Positions 36,352 to 45,758 of a DNA stretch of 58,048 nucleotides are shown one piece after another (the first letter of the stretch is position 1; every line of letters begins with the position of its first letter). A program made the translations under genes and the position numbers. Below the pieces are notes generated by a model. That model searched no databases. It was not told where the DNA came from and saw only the letters and a program-made list of their open reading frames with translations. The stretch comes from Alteromonas sp. ALT199 (GTDB lineage: Bacteria; Pseudomonadota; Gammaproteobacteria; Enterobacterales; Alteromonadaceae): NCBI RefSeq assembly GCF_018619335.1, contig NZ_JAHHDX010000064.1, positions 1 through 58,048 on the forward strand. Direction: 5' to 3'.

Positions 36352-38408
36352 TATGCGCCTCCTTTCACTGACGAGTTTGGTGTATCTGATACTTGACCGT
36401 GAGACTGCACTGCATCATTGTCATTTTTACCAACGAATACACGTTTGATCTTCTTAATTTTAGCCATACGATAACGCTTGTCACTAATGGAGAAAATGCC
36501 GCCTATCGCCATTACTACCGCGCCAGCCCATAGCCAGATAACAAACGGTTTAATGTAAATACGAATGGCCCAAGCACCGTTATCTAACGGTTCCCCCATA
36601 GCAATAAATAAGTCTCGTGCTAGGTTTGAATGAATAGCCGCTTCCGTCATCGGCATGCGCTGCACAATGTACAAACGTTTCTCAGGCTCTAGATGCGCTA
36701 TTAATTCGCCGTCTTGATAAACGTCGAATACGCCTTTGTCCGCTTCAAAATTCGGCCCTTGCACTTTACGTACGTCTTTGAAGTTAAAATCATAACCACC
36801 TAGAGAAACGGTATCGCCAATATCCATGCGCACATCCCGCTCCATTTCGTAGTTTGAAACAAGAGTAATACCAATGATACAAATAGCGAAGCCCACATGC
36901 CCTAACACCATGCCCCAGTGGCTTGGCGTAAGCTTGCGAAGTTTAGCTATTACTGACGCATTATCAGCATTACGTGAAGGCATAGCTGTTAAACGCTGCA
37001 TCACTTCTTGCACTGTGGTGACGAGGATCCAAAACACCAACACCATACCCAACATACCCATGTAAGTTGGTTCGTCGTAGGCAAAGTTCACTAGTACACC
37101 TGCACTTAGTGCTATTCCACCTGCAACCAACAGTTGTTTTTGCAGTTCGCTGGCTTTTTGCTGCTTCCAGCGCGTTAGTGGACCAAGCCCTAGTATCAAT
37201 ACAAAGGGCACAATCAATAAGGTGAACATTTGGTTAAAGAACGGGGCGCCTACGGAGATACTGCCTAAGCCTAACTCTTTGTGAACAAGAGGCAGTAGCG
37301 TACCAAGAAGAACAACCAATGTTGCTGCACACAGAAAAACATTGTTGCCCATTAACAGCACTTCACGAGAAAAAGCTTGGTAACGTCCTGGGCTTTTAAG
37401 CGAAGCCGCGCGCATGGCATAAAGCAGCAATCCAAAACCGCTAAGTACAATCAATATGCCTAAAATGAACAAGCCTCGAGTAGGATCGCTTGCAAACGAG
37501 TGCACCGAAACGATGACCCCAGAACGTACTAAAAAGGTACCTAATAAACTCAAACTAAATGCGGCAATTGCAAGCAGCACTGTCCAAGATTTAAACGCCT
37601 TTCGCTTTTCGGTCACTGCCAGCGAGTGCATATGGGCCGTACCTACCAACCAAGGCATGAAAGAAGCATTCTCTACTGGGTCCCAGAACCACCAGCCGCC
37701 CCAGCCAAGTTCGTAATACGCCCACCAGCTCCCTAACGCAATGCCTACAGTCAGAAACGCCCACGCTGAGATCACCCACGGCCTTGACCAACGCGCCCAG
37801 GTTGAATCTAACTGACCCGAGATAAGTGCTGAAATAGCAAAAGCGAAAGCGACAGAAAAGCCTACATAGCCCATATAGAGCATAGGCGGGTGAATGATCA
37901 TACCAAAATCTTGCAGCAGCGGATTAAGATCTCGCCCGTCTACAGGGAAAAACGGCAGCATGCTGTTAAAAGGGTTTGAGGTAAGCAGCATAAATAAATA
38001 AAAACCAATGCCTACCATGCCTAATACCGACAGTACTCTAGCAACCATAGCAAGAGGTATTCCCTTACTAAATATGGCCACTGCCACGGTCCAGATTGAA
38101 AGCATCAAGACCCACAGTAGGAATGAACCTTCATGACCGCCCCACACTGCGGTAATTTTATAATAGATAGGAAGCCGGCTATTTGAATGCTGCGCAACGT
38201 AAGCCACGCTGAAATCATCGGTAACGAACGCATAGGTCAAGCAGACATAGGCAATAAGTGTAAAAGTAAACAGGCCAATGGCTAACGGCTTGGCCGTAGC
38301 CATTAACGTTTCATGCTGACGGTGAGCACCCCATAACGGATAAACCGCCAATAAAATAGAGAGCACTAGCGCAAGCGTCAGCGCAATATTTCCAATCTCA
38401 GGCACCAT
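36351..38408 (-). CDS. ccmF: Heme lyase subunit CcmF
   Basis: Large inner-membrane protein that attaches heme from CcmE to apocytochrome c. The heme-binding WWD motif GWWFWDPVENASFMPW lies in the first half; about fifteen hydrophobic segments and a periplasmic domain between the last helices are present. 685 residues against about 650 in relatives, with a short basic C-terminal tail that adds length. Its stop overlaps the ccmG start by one base (TAATG). Confidence 0.95.
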   Translation of the reverse strand: MVPEIGNIALTLALVLSILLAVYPLWGAHRQHETLMATAKPLAIGLFTFTLIAYVCLTYAFVTDDFSVAYVAQHSNSRLPIYYKITAVWGGHEGSFLLWVLMLSIWTVAVAIFSKGIPLAMVARVLSVLGMVGIGFYLFMLLTSNPFNSMLPFFPVDGRDLNPLLQDFGMIIHPPMLYMGYVGFSVAFAFAISALISGQLDSTWARWSRPWVISAWAFLTVGIALGSWWAYYELGWGGWWFWDPVENASFMPWLVGTAHMHSLAVTEKRKAFKSWTVLLAIAAFSLSLLGTFLVRSGVIVSVHSFASDPTRGLFILGILIVLSGFGLLLYAMRAASLKSPGRYQAFSREVLLMGNNVFLCAATLVVLLGTLLPLVHKELGLGSISVGAPFFNQMFTLLIVPFVLILGLGPLTRWKQQKASELQKQLLVAGGIALSAGVLVNFAYDEPTYMGMLGMVLVFWILVTTVQEVMQRLTAMPSRNADNASVIAKLRKLTPSHWGMVLGHVGFAICIIGITLVSNYEMERDVRMDIGDTVSLGGYDFNFKDVRKVQGPNFEADKGVFDVYQDGELIAHLEPEKRLYIVQRMPMTEAAIHSNLARDLFIAMGEPLDNGAWAIRIYIKPFVIWLWAGAVVMAIGGIFSISDKRYRMAKIKKIKRVFVGKNDNDAVQSHGQVSDTPNSSVKGGA

Positions 38409-38411
38409 AGA

Positions 38412-38906
38412 TTATTTGCCTCCAGTGCCGTTAGACGACTCGTAGGAAGGCATATTGTCTGGCTTAACGTGTTTAATGCCTTTCATTTTTTCAGCCAATT
38501 CAGGTGGCATGTATTCTTCATCATGTTTCGCTAGTACTTCCTGCGCTTTAATACTGCTCTCTCCAGTAAGTACCCCCGTTGCCACAATGCCCTGCCCTTC
38601 GCGGAACAAATCAGGCAGAATTCCGTTGTAAGTCACGGTAACCGTTGGACCGGTATCGATTAAGTCGAAGCTCACCGCTAAGCTTTCCTGATCCCGTTTC
38701 ACACTGCCAGGAACCACCATACCGCCTATACGAAGACGCTGGCCTACTTGTGGTTTTTGTCCATTTTTGCCTTCAATAATTTCGCTAGGCGTATAAAAAA
38801 GGTCAATACTGTCGTTTAGAGCGTAAAGCATCAATCCAATTGCACTTACTACTAAAAAACCGATAATTCCTACTACGGTCAATCGCTGCTTTCGTCTCGG
38901 GTTCAT
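38412..38906 (-). CDS. ccmE: Heme chaperone CcmE
   Basis: Periplasmic membrane-anchored chaperone that holds heme covalently between CcmC and CcmF. Histidine 128 in the [12 protein letters not shown] motif is the heme attachment site, with the conserved tyrosine 132. I chose ATG at 38906 (NPRRKQRL start, GAGAG upstream), which gives 164 residues; a longer start fourteen codons earlier would add residues not seen in the family. Confidence 0.94.
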   Translation of the reverse strand: MNPRRKQRLTVVGIIGFLVVSAIGLMLYALNDSIDLFYTPSEIIEGKNGQKPQVGQRLRIGGMVVPGSVKRDQESLAVSFDLIDTGPTVTVTYNGILPDLFREGQGIVATGVLTGESSIKAQEVLAKHDEEYMPPELAEKMKGIKHVKPDNMPSYESSNGTGGK

Positions 38907-38978
38907 GCAACTCTCACTTCGAAAAACTAATAAACGATAAAAACGCAAATAAATGCTAAGTTCACTCTTAACGTTAAA

Positions 38979-39188
38979 CTAGGCATTGTCTTGCTGTTGC
39001 TGTCGCGCTTTTTTAATGCGCGCTTTGCGTTCTTTTTCTACCACCACTTGCTTTAAAAGGCCGCGGTGCTTAATGAAACTTTGTACGGCGATAATGGCCA
39101 TTGCCACAAAAGTAACGCCAAACGACAGCCATACGTAAAACGCATAGCCACCCATAGCTAAAAAATCGGCAAAAGACTCAAACTGCAT
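38979..39188 (-). CDS. ccmD: Heme exporter subunit CcmD
   Basis: A 69-residue single-helix protein that releases holo-CcmE from CcmABC. Hydrophobic helix at about residues 15-36 (YAFYVWLSFGVTFVAMAIIAV), then a basic C-terminal tail. Family membership is set by size, pattern and position between ccmC and ccmE. Confidence 0.9.
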   Translation of the reverse strand: MQFESFADFLAMGGYAFYVWLSFGVTFVAMAIIAVQSFIKHRGLLKQVVVEKERKARIKKARQQQQDNA

Positions 39189-39189
39189 C

Positions 39190-39978
39190 TTAATTGCCCT
39201 CTTTCACAAATGTACTTGCCGCATCGCTTTGCTGCTTTGACATTGCTTTCATTGCCAACGCTTGTACCCAAGGCCTGTGCATTTCTCGTAATACAATTTC
39301 ATTACGTAAACGCACTGTGGTTACAGCACCAATAAAGAAAGCAAAACCCAGTAAGCTAATTAACAGCGGCCACAACATTTCAGGCGCAATCGAAGGGTTG
39401 TCAAACTTACTGATTGTCGCACCTTGATGTAACGTGTTCCACCACTCTACTGAGTAGTGAATAATGGGAATATTTACAACGCCAACAAGTGCCATTACAC
39501 CTGCGGCTTTACCAGCCTGCTGTTTGTCCTCAAATGCACCGTAAAGGGCAATAACCCCCATGTACAAGAAAAGTAGAATAAGCTCTGACGTCAAGCGTGC
39601 ATCCCACACCCACCAAGCTCCCCACATGGGTTTACCCCAAGCCGCACCGGTGAACAGAGCGATAAAGGTCATCACTGCACCAATGGGCGCCATGGCAATC
39701 ATGCTCATATAAGCAGTACGCCACTGCCAAACCATACCTACCAGGGCTGCAATTGCCATAGCAACATAGGTTCCCATAGACAAAATAGCGCTTGGTACAT
39801 GGATGTAAATAATACGAAACGAATCACCTTGCTGATAATCTTGGGGCGCAAAGGCAAGCCCCCATACAGTGCCTATGCTCAAGCACACTAAAGCACCAAC
39901 CCAAAACCAAGGCTGTAAAGTTAAACAAAGCTGGTAAGCACGCTCTGTTTTTGCGTAGGGGTGTAACCACTTCCACAT
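39190..39978 (-). CDS. ccmC: Heme transporter CcmC
   Basis: Inner-membrane protein that loads heme on CcmE. Six hydrophobic segments and the WWD motif WGAWWVWDARLTSE are present in 262 residues. It starts within one base of the ccmB stop and ends one base before ccmD. Confidence 0.95.
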   Translation of the reverse strand: MWKWLHPYAKTERAYQLCLTLQPWFWVGALVCLSIGTVWGLAFAPQDYQQGDSFRIIYIHVPSAILSMGTYVAMAIAALVGMVWQWRTAYMSMIAMAPIGAVMTFIALFTGAAWGKPMWGAWWVWDARLTSELILLFLYMGVIALYGAFEDKQQAGKAAGVMALVGVVNIPIIHYSVEWWNTLHQGATISKFDNPSIAPEMLWPLLISLLGFAFFIGAVTTVRLRNEIVLREMHRPWVQALAMKAMSKQQSDAASTFVKEGN

Positions 39979-40643
39979 TAGTTTTGACTCACTTTTAAAG
40001 AATACGCGATGGCAAACGGTGCCAATGCCGCAGCCAATAAAAGCATGGCGGCAATAATAGCAAGTTGCGCATGATAAGGTAATTGCAGTGCGGCAGAATC
40101 AACAGCCGACGTGGCAAATATCAGTAAAGGAATGAAGACAGGGATCAGTAACAGCGCTAAAAGTACTCCGCCCTTCTGCAATCCAACGGTAAGTCCTACC
40201 GCAATCGCGCCAATCAAAGAAAGTAGCGGCGTGCCCAGCAGCAAAGTTAAAACAAGCGCGATATACATATCCACTGTCAAATTTAAAAACATCGCTAATA
40301 AGGGCGAAAGCAAAAATAAGGGCACGAAACTAACCAACCAGTGTACGGTTACTTTTACCGCGCTTACCGCCGGTAACGCCATGCCAGAAAGCATGTATTG
40401 CTCTAACGAACCGTCTTGAAAGTCATCGCGAAAAAGCCTTTCCATCGCCATTAAAGAGGACAGTATGGCGGCAATCCAAATTACCCCTGGCCCTATGCGC
40501 TGTAGGGTATCGGGAGACGGGCTAACGCCTAACGGAAACAAAGTCACTACCATGGTTAAAAACATGAGTGGCTGCACCAATTCCGCTTTTTGCTTAAAAG
40601 CGATGTGCATGTCGCGCTTAAAAATACCTTTGTAAAGTGACAT
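39978..40643 (-). CDS. ccmB: Heme exporter permease CcmB
   Basis: Membrane part of the CcmAB ABC complex that releases heme-loaded CcmE. Six hydrophobic segments in 221 residues, the family length, with the RDFQDGSLEQYMLSG segment in the N-terminal half. Stops and starts overlap with ccmA and ccmC by one base each. Confidence 0.94.
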   Translation of the reverse strand: MSLYKGIFKRDMHIAFKQKAELVQPLMFLTMVVTLFPLGVSPSPDTLQRIGPGVIWIAAILSSLMAMERLFRDDFQDGSLEQYMLSGMALPAVSAVKVTVHWLVSFVPLFLLSPLLAMFLNLTVDMYIALVLTLLLGTPLLSLIGAIAVGLTVGLQKGGVLLALLLIPVFIPLLIFATSAVDSAALQLPYHAQLAIIAAMLLLAAALAPFAIAYSLKVSQN

Positions 40644-41266
40644 TAAAAGCGGTACTCCAAATCGAATACACGGTGTTCGCCAGCTGCGTTCGACAAAGAT
40701 TGATGTGACGTAGTGATAATAAGACCGCCGTTACTCACGTGCTCTTTCATACTCGTTTCAAGTAAGTTAACCCCTTTTACATCAAGCGCTGTAAACGGTT
40801 CATCCAATATCCACACCTTTGCTGGTTTTAGCCATAGTCTTGATAGCGCCACACGACGCTGCTGACCGGCCGATAAGTACCTTACAGGCACATCTTCAAG
40901 TCCAACCAATCCCACTTTCTCTAACACGTCAAAAAGCGTGTTATCAGGCACCGAAACCTTGTGCTGAGCTAACCAGAACGATAGATTATCTAAGGCAGAA
41001 AGGCTGCCGTTAGTACCGCTTTTGTGACCGAGATAAAAAAGGTCGTGGTAGTAGCCTGCCTTGTCCTCTGAAATGTCCACTCCGTTGTACAGTACTGCGC
41101 CTGCATCGGGCGAACTCAGCCCTGTTAAAATTCGCAGCAAGCTGGTTTTCCCTGCACCGTTAGACCCGCGTAAATACAGCAACTCACTGGAATCGACAAC
41201 CAGTGAAAGCCCTTCAAATAGGGTCCTGTCTCGTTTGCTGCATGTTAACCCGCGCGCCTCTAACAC
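40643..41266 (-). CDS. ccmA: Heme exporter ATPase CcmA
   Basis: ATPase of the CcmABC release complex. Walker A is GSNGAGKTSL, the signature is YLSAGQQRRVALS, Walker B is VWILDEPFTALD, and the switch histidine is in TTSHQS. 207 residues is typical. It is the first gene of a ten-gene minus-strand operon ccmABCDEFGHI-mlaA. Confidence 0.95.
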   Translation of the reverse strand: MLEARGLTCSKRDRTLFEGLSLVVDSSELLYLRGSNGAGKTSLLRILTGLSSPDAGAVLYNGVDISEDKAGYYHDLFYLGHKSGTNGSLSALDNLSFWLAQHKVSVPDNTLFDVLEKVGLVGLEDVPVRYLSAGQQRRVALSRLWLKPAKVWILDEPFTALDVKGVNLLETSMKEHVSNGGLIITTSHQSLSNAAGEHRVFDLEYRF

Positions 41267-41475
41267 TGCCTAGCTACTCCAACGTTCAGAAGAGGTTATA
41301 AAAAATGGCGCTAGTCTACCACATGAACGCTTTTTCGCAGTCGCGAATTCCAATTAAATATGATTTACTTCAACGACAAAGGCATTTTCACTTAGGTTAT
41401 CTTGCCTTTAATGGGGAGTTTTTCTCTGTGCTATTGGTGCTCCTGCGTTAATAGGAAAACAGCCCTTAATAGCTT

Positions 41476-41484
41476 TGCTATACT
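41476..41484 (+). promoter_or_regulatory. Possible extended -10 promoter of the FliK-like gene
   Basis: TGCTATACT (TG-n-TATACT) is an extended -10 element 43 bases before the ATG at 41527. No good -35 is present, which such promoters tolerate. The rest of the 260-base region divergent from ccmA shows nothing further. Confidence 0.45.
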
Positions 41485-41526
41485 TAAAATAGTAAGGAAA
41501 AGCGCCACCGTGCCGATATCACAATC

Positions 41527-44079
41527 ATGACAACACCATTATCATCACTATTGGCAGCCGCTTCGAATCCACCTTCAGGCTCTGGTTCTGCATCCTTATC
41601 ACAAGCAGGAAGTGTAAACGCTGCGGCTCAAGGGCAAAAAGGAAGTTCGTCTCCCGCTATTACTAATGCCGCATTGTCTCAGGCAGCCGCGTTAGATAAT
41701 GCCGCTAAAGTAATAGTTGAACGTTTGCCCGAACGGGTATTAGCAATAAGCGCCCCGGTAAATAGCAACTCATCAAGTAGCGCAACTTCAGCTGCACAAG
41801 CACTTAATGTTGCCCTACCTGCCGAGATAGATGCAAAACTGTCAAAGCAAGCAATTAGCAATGCGCAGCTTGCTCTTTTACCTCAAAGTACTCTGGCCGA
41901 AAAACCTGGTGCTCAGCGTGCTGTGTTGCTTACCACAAGTTTGTCGCAACAGAACGTGGTATTAACGGCCCCGGATAAAGCAGATTTGTTCAGTGCTGTT
42001 GCAAAGGCGCTCGCTGCAAATAATGCTGCAGTGACCCTTAAAGGAGAACTCGCTATTTCAACAAAAAGCGAGAACTTCGGGCAGCTTCTACTTACTACTT
42101 CAAAAAACGACGTCCTGCCACTTAGCGACATAAGCACTGAAAAGCTTGATAGTGCAGCTAAAACCGCACTGCAAAAGTTGCTTGGACAGCAAGTTGTCTT
42201 AAGGCTAAATCGAGAAAGTAATGGCGGTATCACACTCCAGATTTCTCAGGAACTCTCAAAATCAGGCAATGCTCCAAGAGTTAACGCCAGTAATTTAGCC
42301 ACTATTACACATAAAAATGTAAGTGCAAATTTACAACAGCAGGTTATTGCGAGTTCGATTAAACAAGGTGGCGTGGCAATTGAGCGCAATTCCAATAACC
42401 CTCCAAGCCTTAATGCTGTAATAAAAAGTTCAGATACCAAACCGGACGCTCTAAAAGCTGTATCTGCGCTAACCTTGATTGATAACAAGCTTTCGATACG
42501 TACAGCGCAACAAAGCCCGCTAGTCCAAATAAACTTGCCTCAGAGCAGCGCGCCTTCTATATCTATTCCTTCTTTAAAGGCAGAACAGGTAAACAAATTC
42601 GATCTGTCACAACTTCCCACAGTAACCGCAAAAGGGACAGAAACAGGATTAGATAGAGGTGCTGGTAGTATTACATCTACTGGCGCACATATTGATAAAG
42701 AAGCCCCCACATCACTAAAAGGCTCGGATGTGCACAGGGCAATCACCGCCCTTTCTCGAGTCTTACTCAGTCAAACGGGCAATACAAACCAAGCGTTAAG
42801 CCAACTTGTCACTATTGTTGAGAACGGAAAGTTATTGCAAGATGCCCGTGCGACCAAGACACCTGAAGTACAGCATATTGATAAGATATTGCAGCAGCTA
42901 AAAGGCCTTGATGCGCTTAACGCCAAACCTTCGCAAGCCAGAGCGGTTAATGGTGACTTTATCGGGCCTCCCAAGCCTACTATAGAGCAATTGATGGCGG
43001 CGGCAAAAGCGGCTAAACAATCTAAGACCAATGGGTCAGAAGAAACGATGGGAATGCAAGGAAGGGATAGTGGAAGTAAGCCATCCTTTGTATCACTCGC
43101 CTCCCTAGCTCAGTCTCTAAGCGCACAAGCAAAAGGGTTATCAAATAATTTACTAAGTAGTTTTGCTCAGCAGTTGACGGCAATTCAAAGTAAGGGCGCA
43201 GATGCTCCCCCTATTATTTCAGACACCGATAAGCCTCTTGCTGGCGTTAAAGCAAGCGAAAGCTTCATGGGAGAGAGCGTAAATGCTACCAACGACGTTA
43301 ATAACGGACCTAAAAAACTCTCACAAGACATGAACGACCAGGGTTTATCTCAACGCTTGCAGCAGCTTATCTCAACACAAGCCTTGGTAACTACTCCGAT
43401 TAATTTAACGTCGCCTGTAAGTTCATCAAGCTTCGTACAAGGCATGGTTGCGTTAGTTCAGTTGGCGTTAGCAGGCCGAGCCATGCAAAAACAGCCTAGC
43501 TTAAAAACCCAAATAGATGCTCCCAACTCTATCGTTTCAAAAACGCTATCGAATATGGGAGTGACCACGCAACCAAGTCGCGTTAGCCAAGACATGAACC
43601 AGTTAGACGGGCGCCAGCAGTTGCTTTCTCAACTTAAAACCTTGCTTAGCAGTCATCAGCAAAGCAAAGTAGCAAGTGTCGACTCTCGCATTCAAGGACA
43701 AGATAGTTTCTATTACGTTTTACCGTCGCTTTCACAACACCACAGTCCGCCCGAGCTCTTAATAAAGCGTGACCAGGGTGGGCAAAACGATAAACAAGCA
43801 AAGGCGGGCCAACGCTCGCTTTGGAATATCACGATGAAGCTGGACATTGGAGATAGCGGGCAAGTATTGGCGAAGTCAAAGATTGATAAAAGCACGATTA
43901 CTTTAGATTTATACGCATCGAACGATGAAGTGCTTAGGCGTATTGGTGATACGCTACCCTATCTGCATAAGCGCCTTTCCTCTCTCGGGCTTGTGGTTGA
44001 AAATACAAGTTACCAGCGAGGCCATATCCCTGAAACGTTAAACACACGCCCTCACCAGATATTTGAAACTAGGGTTTAG
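41527..44079 (+). CDS. FliK-like hook-length control domain protein (orphan)
   Basis: An 850-residue protein. Most of it is low-complexity, rich in S, A, Q, N and L with many short repeats, like the disordered ruler part of FliK. The last hundred residues resemble the FliK C-terminal domain (LWNITMKLDIGDSGQVLAK, then SNDEVLRRIGDTLPYLHKRLSSLGL). No other flagellar gene is nearby except the following FlhB C-terminal homologue. FliK and FlhB C-terminal domains interact to switch export specificity in flagellar and type III systems, so this pair looks like a stand-alone module of the same kind. Similar pairs exist beside ccmA in relatives, I believe. Confidence 0.72.
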   Translation: MTTPLSSLLAAASNPPSGSGSASLSQAGSVNAAAQGQKGSSSPAITNAALSQAAALDNAAKVIVERLPERVLAISAPVNSNSSSSATSAAQALNVALPAEIDAKLSKQAISNAQLALLPQSTLAEKPGAQRAVLLTTSLSQQNVVLTAPDKADLFSAVAKALAANNAAVTLKGELAISTKSENFGQLLLTTSKNDVLPLSDISTEKLDSAAKTALQKLLGQQVVLRLNRESNGGITLQISQELSKSGNAPRVNASNLATITHKNVSANLQQQVIASSIKQGGVAIERNSNNPPSLNAVIKSSDTKPDALKAVSALTLIDNKLSIRTAQQSPLVQINLPQSSAPSISIPSLKAEQVNKFDLSQLPTVTAKGTETGLDRGAGSITSTGAHIDKEAPTSLKGSDVHRAITALSRVLLSQTGNTNQALSQLVTIVENGKLLQDARATKTPEVQHIDKILQQLKGLDALNAKPSQARAVNGDFIGPPKPTIEQLMAAAKAAKQSKTNGSEETMGMQGRDSGSKPSFVSLASLAQSLSAQAKGLSNNLLSSFAQQLTAIQSKGADAPPIISDTDKPLAGVKASESFMGESVNATNDVNNGPKKLSQDMNDQGLSQRLQQLISTQALVTTPINLTSPVSSSSFVQGMVALVQLALAGRAMQKQPSLKTQIDAPNSIVSKTLSNMGVTTQPSRVSQDMNQLDGRQQLLSQLKTLLSSHQQSKVASVDSRIQGQDSFYYVLPSLSQHHSPPELLIKRDQGGQNDKQAKAGQRSLWNITMKLDIGDSGQVLAKSKIDKSTITLDLYASNDEVLRRIGDTLPYLHKRLSSLGLVVENTSYQRGHIPETLNTRPHQIFETRV

Positions 44080-44090
44080 GTAGAAGGTGT

Positions 44091-44408
44091 ATGACTGATT
44101 CTCAAAAGACAAAACGCGCTATTGGCCTAAAATACGATGGCGGTGACAAGAAAAACGCGCCGAAAGTAGTATCTAAAGGCTATGGAGACTTAGCTGAGGC
44201 GATAATCGCCATGGCTGAAGAAACTGGGATACTTATTCATGAAGACCCGTATTTAAGTGAAGTTCTTACCACGTTAGATGTAGGGCAAGACATACCCGAG
44301 TCACTGTATTTCGTCATTGCTGAACTTCTTGCTTACTCATATGTATTGCAGGGGAAAATCCCCCCTGGGTGGGAAGGTATTATCAAACGAGTGGATTTTG
44401 AAGTGTGA
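44091..44408 (+). CDS. Free-standing FlhB C-terminal domain protein
   Basis: A 105-residue soluble protein that equals the C-terminal cytoplasmic domain of FlhB/YscU after its NPTH autocleavage site: AIGLKYDGGDKKNAPKVVSKG matches the segment after NPTH (YAVALKYD...APKVVAKG), and the family ending IPESLYFVIAELLAYSYVLQGK is present. NPTH and the membrane part are missing. It starts 11 bases after the FliK-like gene and is surely in its operon. It may bind export-gate partners or be an independent switch subunit; function untested. Confidence 0.85.
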   Translation: MTDSQKTKRAIGLKYDGGDKKNAPKVVSKGYGDLAEAIIAMAEETGILIHEDPYLSEVLTTLDVGQDIPESLYFVIAELLAYSYVLQGKIPPGWEGIIKRVDFEV

Positions 44409-44508
44409 GGATAAAAAACAACCATTTATATCGCCAAACTGCCCTTTTCTTTTTCATAAGTGATTGTTAAAGGTAAGTTCATTACTGTGCACCGTTCCTC
44501 TTTAAAAT

Positions 44509-44537
44509 AAAAGAGCCCGATTTAAGCGAGCTCTTTT
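44509..44537. terminator. Probable bidirectional terminator
   Basis: Stem AAAAGAGC / GCTCTTTT (44509-44516, 44530-44537) with a 13-base loop and A/T tracts on both sides, between the FlhB-C gene and natB, which converge. Confidence 0.6.
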
Positions 44538-44561
44538 GGTATTAAATTGATGTTTGTGAGC

Positions 44562-45758
44562 TTATCTAAACAGGACTTTTTCTTTATTGAACCAATGGAT
44601 ACAAAAGAAAATTAGACCTGTCGCAATCACCGCCGTAGACGTGAATATGCCAAATAGTGCAAAGTAGTCCATGGTGCCTTTGAACAGCTCTTTCATGGCA
44701 AGGGCAACGTTAGTAAGCGGTACCCAAACCCAGCCTCCTTTAAGCTCTACCCCCGGCATCATCGCAATGATTACAGGGAAAATAACTACCATAATTAGTG
44801 ACCCCATGTAGCTTTGCGCTTCTTTAAATGAGCGAGCGTAGATCGATAGCGATAATAATACTGCCGCAAAAACTGCCACTACAGGTACTAACATCAAGAA
44901 AATTAGCAAGAAGTCTACAAGACCTATCATTGACATAATTTCAACGACAAATTCAACAGCCATGCCTTGGGATAGCACTAGACCCCATATGGCCATGGAA
45001 GACACCGTTATTAGCGCGGTAACAATGCCTGCGGTGGCTACCGTAAAGAACTTACCTAATACCAACTTGTGACGATCCATTGGCGATATAAGCAGGGTTT
45101 CTAAAGTACCACGTTCTTTTTCACCTGCTCCTAAATCTGCTGCTGGTGCCATTGCGCCCTGTAAACACAAAATAAAAATGAAGTAGGGCAACATACCGCC
45201 TAAGCGTTCACCCCACACTTCGCGATCATCCGCCACATTTTGCTTTTCTATTTTGATTGGCTTTAGTAAAGCCTCCTGCTGAGTTTCATCGAGGTTTAGC
45301 TGTGCAAACGCACTTTGCTGAAATGCATCGGTATATTCATCAATTATGTCGGAAACACGCCCCATAACTTTGTTAAGGCCTGCATCGTTTAAATAAAGCT
45401 GAATCTTATGTTGCCCTGAATTTAATACGTCACTGTCAAAACTCTCTGGTATAACCAACACGAAGTCTAACGTTTCGTCTTTAATGAGTTTGGCATAGTC
45501 AGTCTCATCGCCAATCGTAACTGGCTCGAATTTATCAGAGGCATCATTAAAAGACTGTACAATTTCCGGTGCATAGGTTTCGCCAACAATCGCGTATTTC
45601 AACACCGCGTTTTCCGCTTTGTCCGCCGCTGAACTCATAAAAAAGAATGCCACCCCAAAGATGGCAGGGAATAATAAAAGTGGTAAACCAATCATAAATA
45701 TGATGGTTTTTTTATCCCGTAATAGCTCTTTGAACTCCTTTTTAAAGATTAACCACAT
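44562..45758 (-). CDS. ABC transporter permease, NatB-like
   Basis: ABC-2 type exporter permease of 398 residues. An N-terminal membrane helix (about 20-42) is followed by a large extracytoplasmic domain (about 50-190), then five to six hydrophobic segments; GAGEKERGTLETLLISPMDR is the family coupling signature. Most similar in type to NatB, a sodium efflux permease, but substrate is not proved. Overlaps the natA-like gene by 17 bases, so the pair is coupled. Confidence 0.85.
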   Translation of the reverse strand: MWLIFKKEFKELLRDKKTIIFMIGLPLLLFPAIFGVAFFFMSSAADKAENAVLKYAIVGETYAPEIVQSFNDASDKFEPVTIGDETDYAKLIKDETLDFVLVIPESFDSDVLNSGQHKIQLYLNDAGLNKVMGRVSDIIDEYTDAFQQSAFAQLNLDETQQEALLKPIKIEKQNVADDREVWGERLGGMLPYFIFILCLQGAMAPAADLGAGEKERGTLETLLISPMDRHKLVLGKFFTVATAGIVTALITVSSMAIWGLVLSQGMAVEFVVEIMSMIGLVDFLLIFLMLVPVVAVFAAVLLSLSIYARSFKEAQSYMGSLIMVVIFPVIIAMMPGVELKGGWVWVPLTNVALAMKELFKGTMDYFALFGIFTSTAVIATGLIFFCIHWFNKEKVLFR

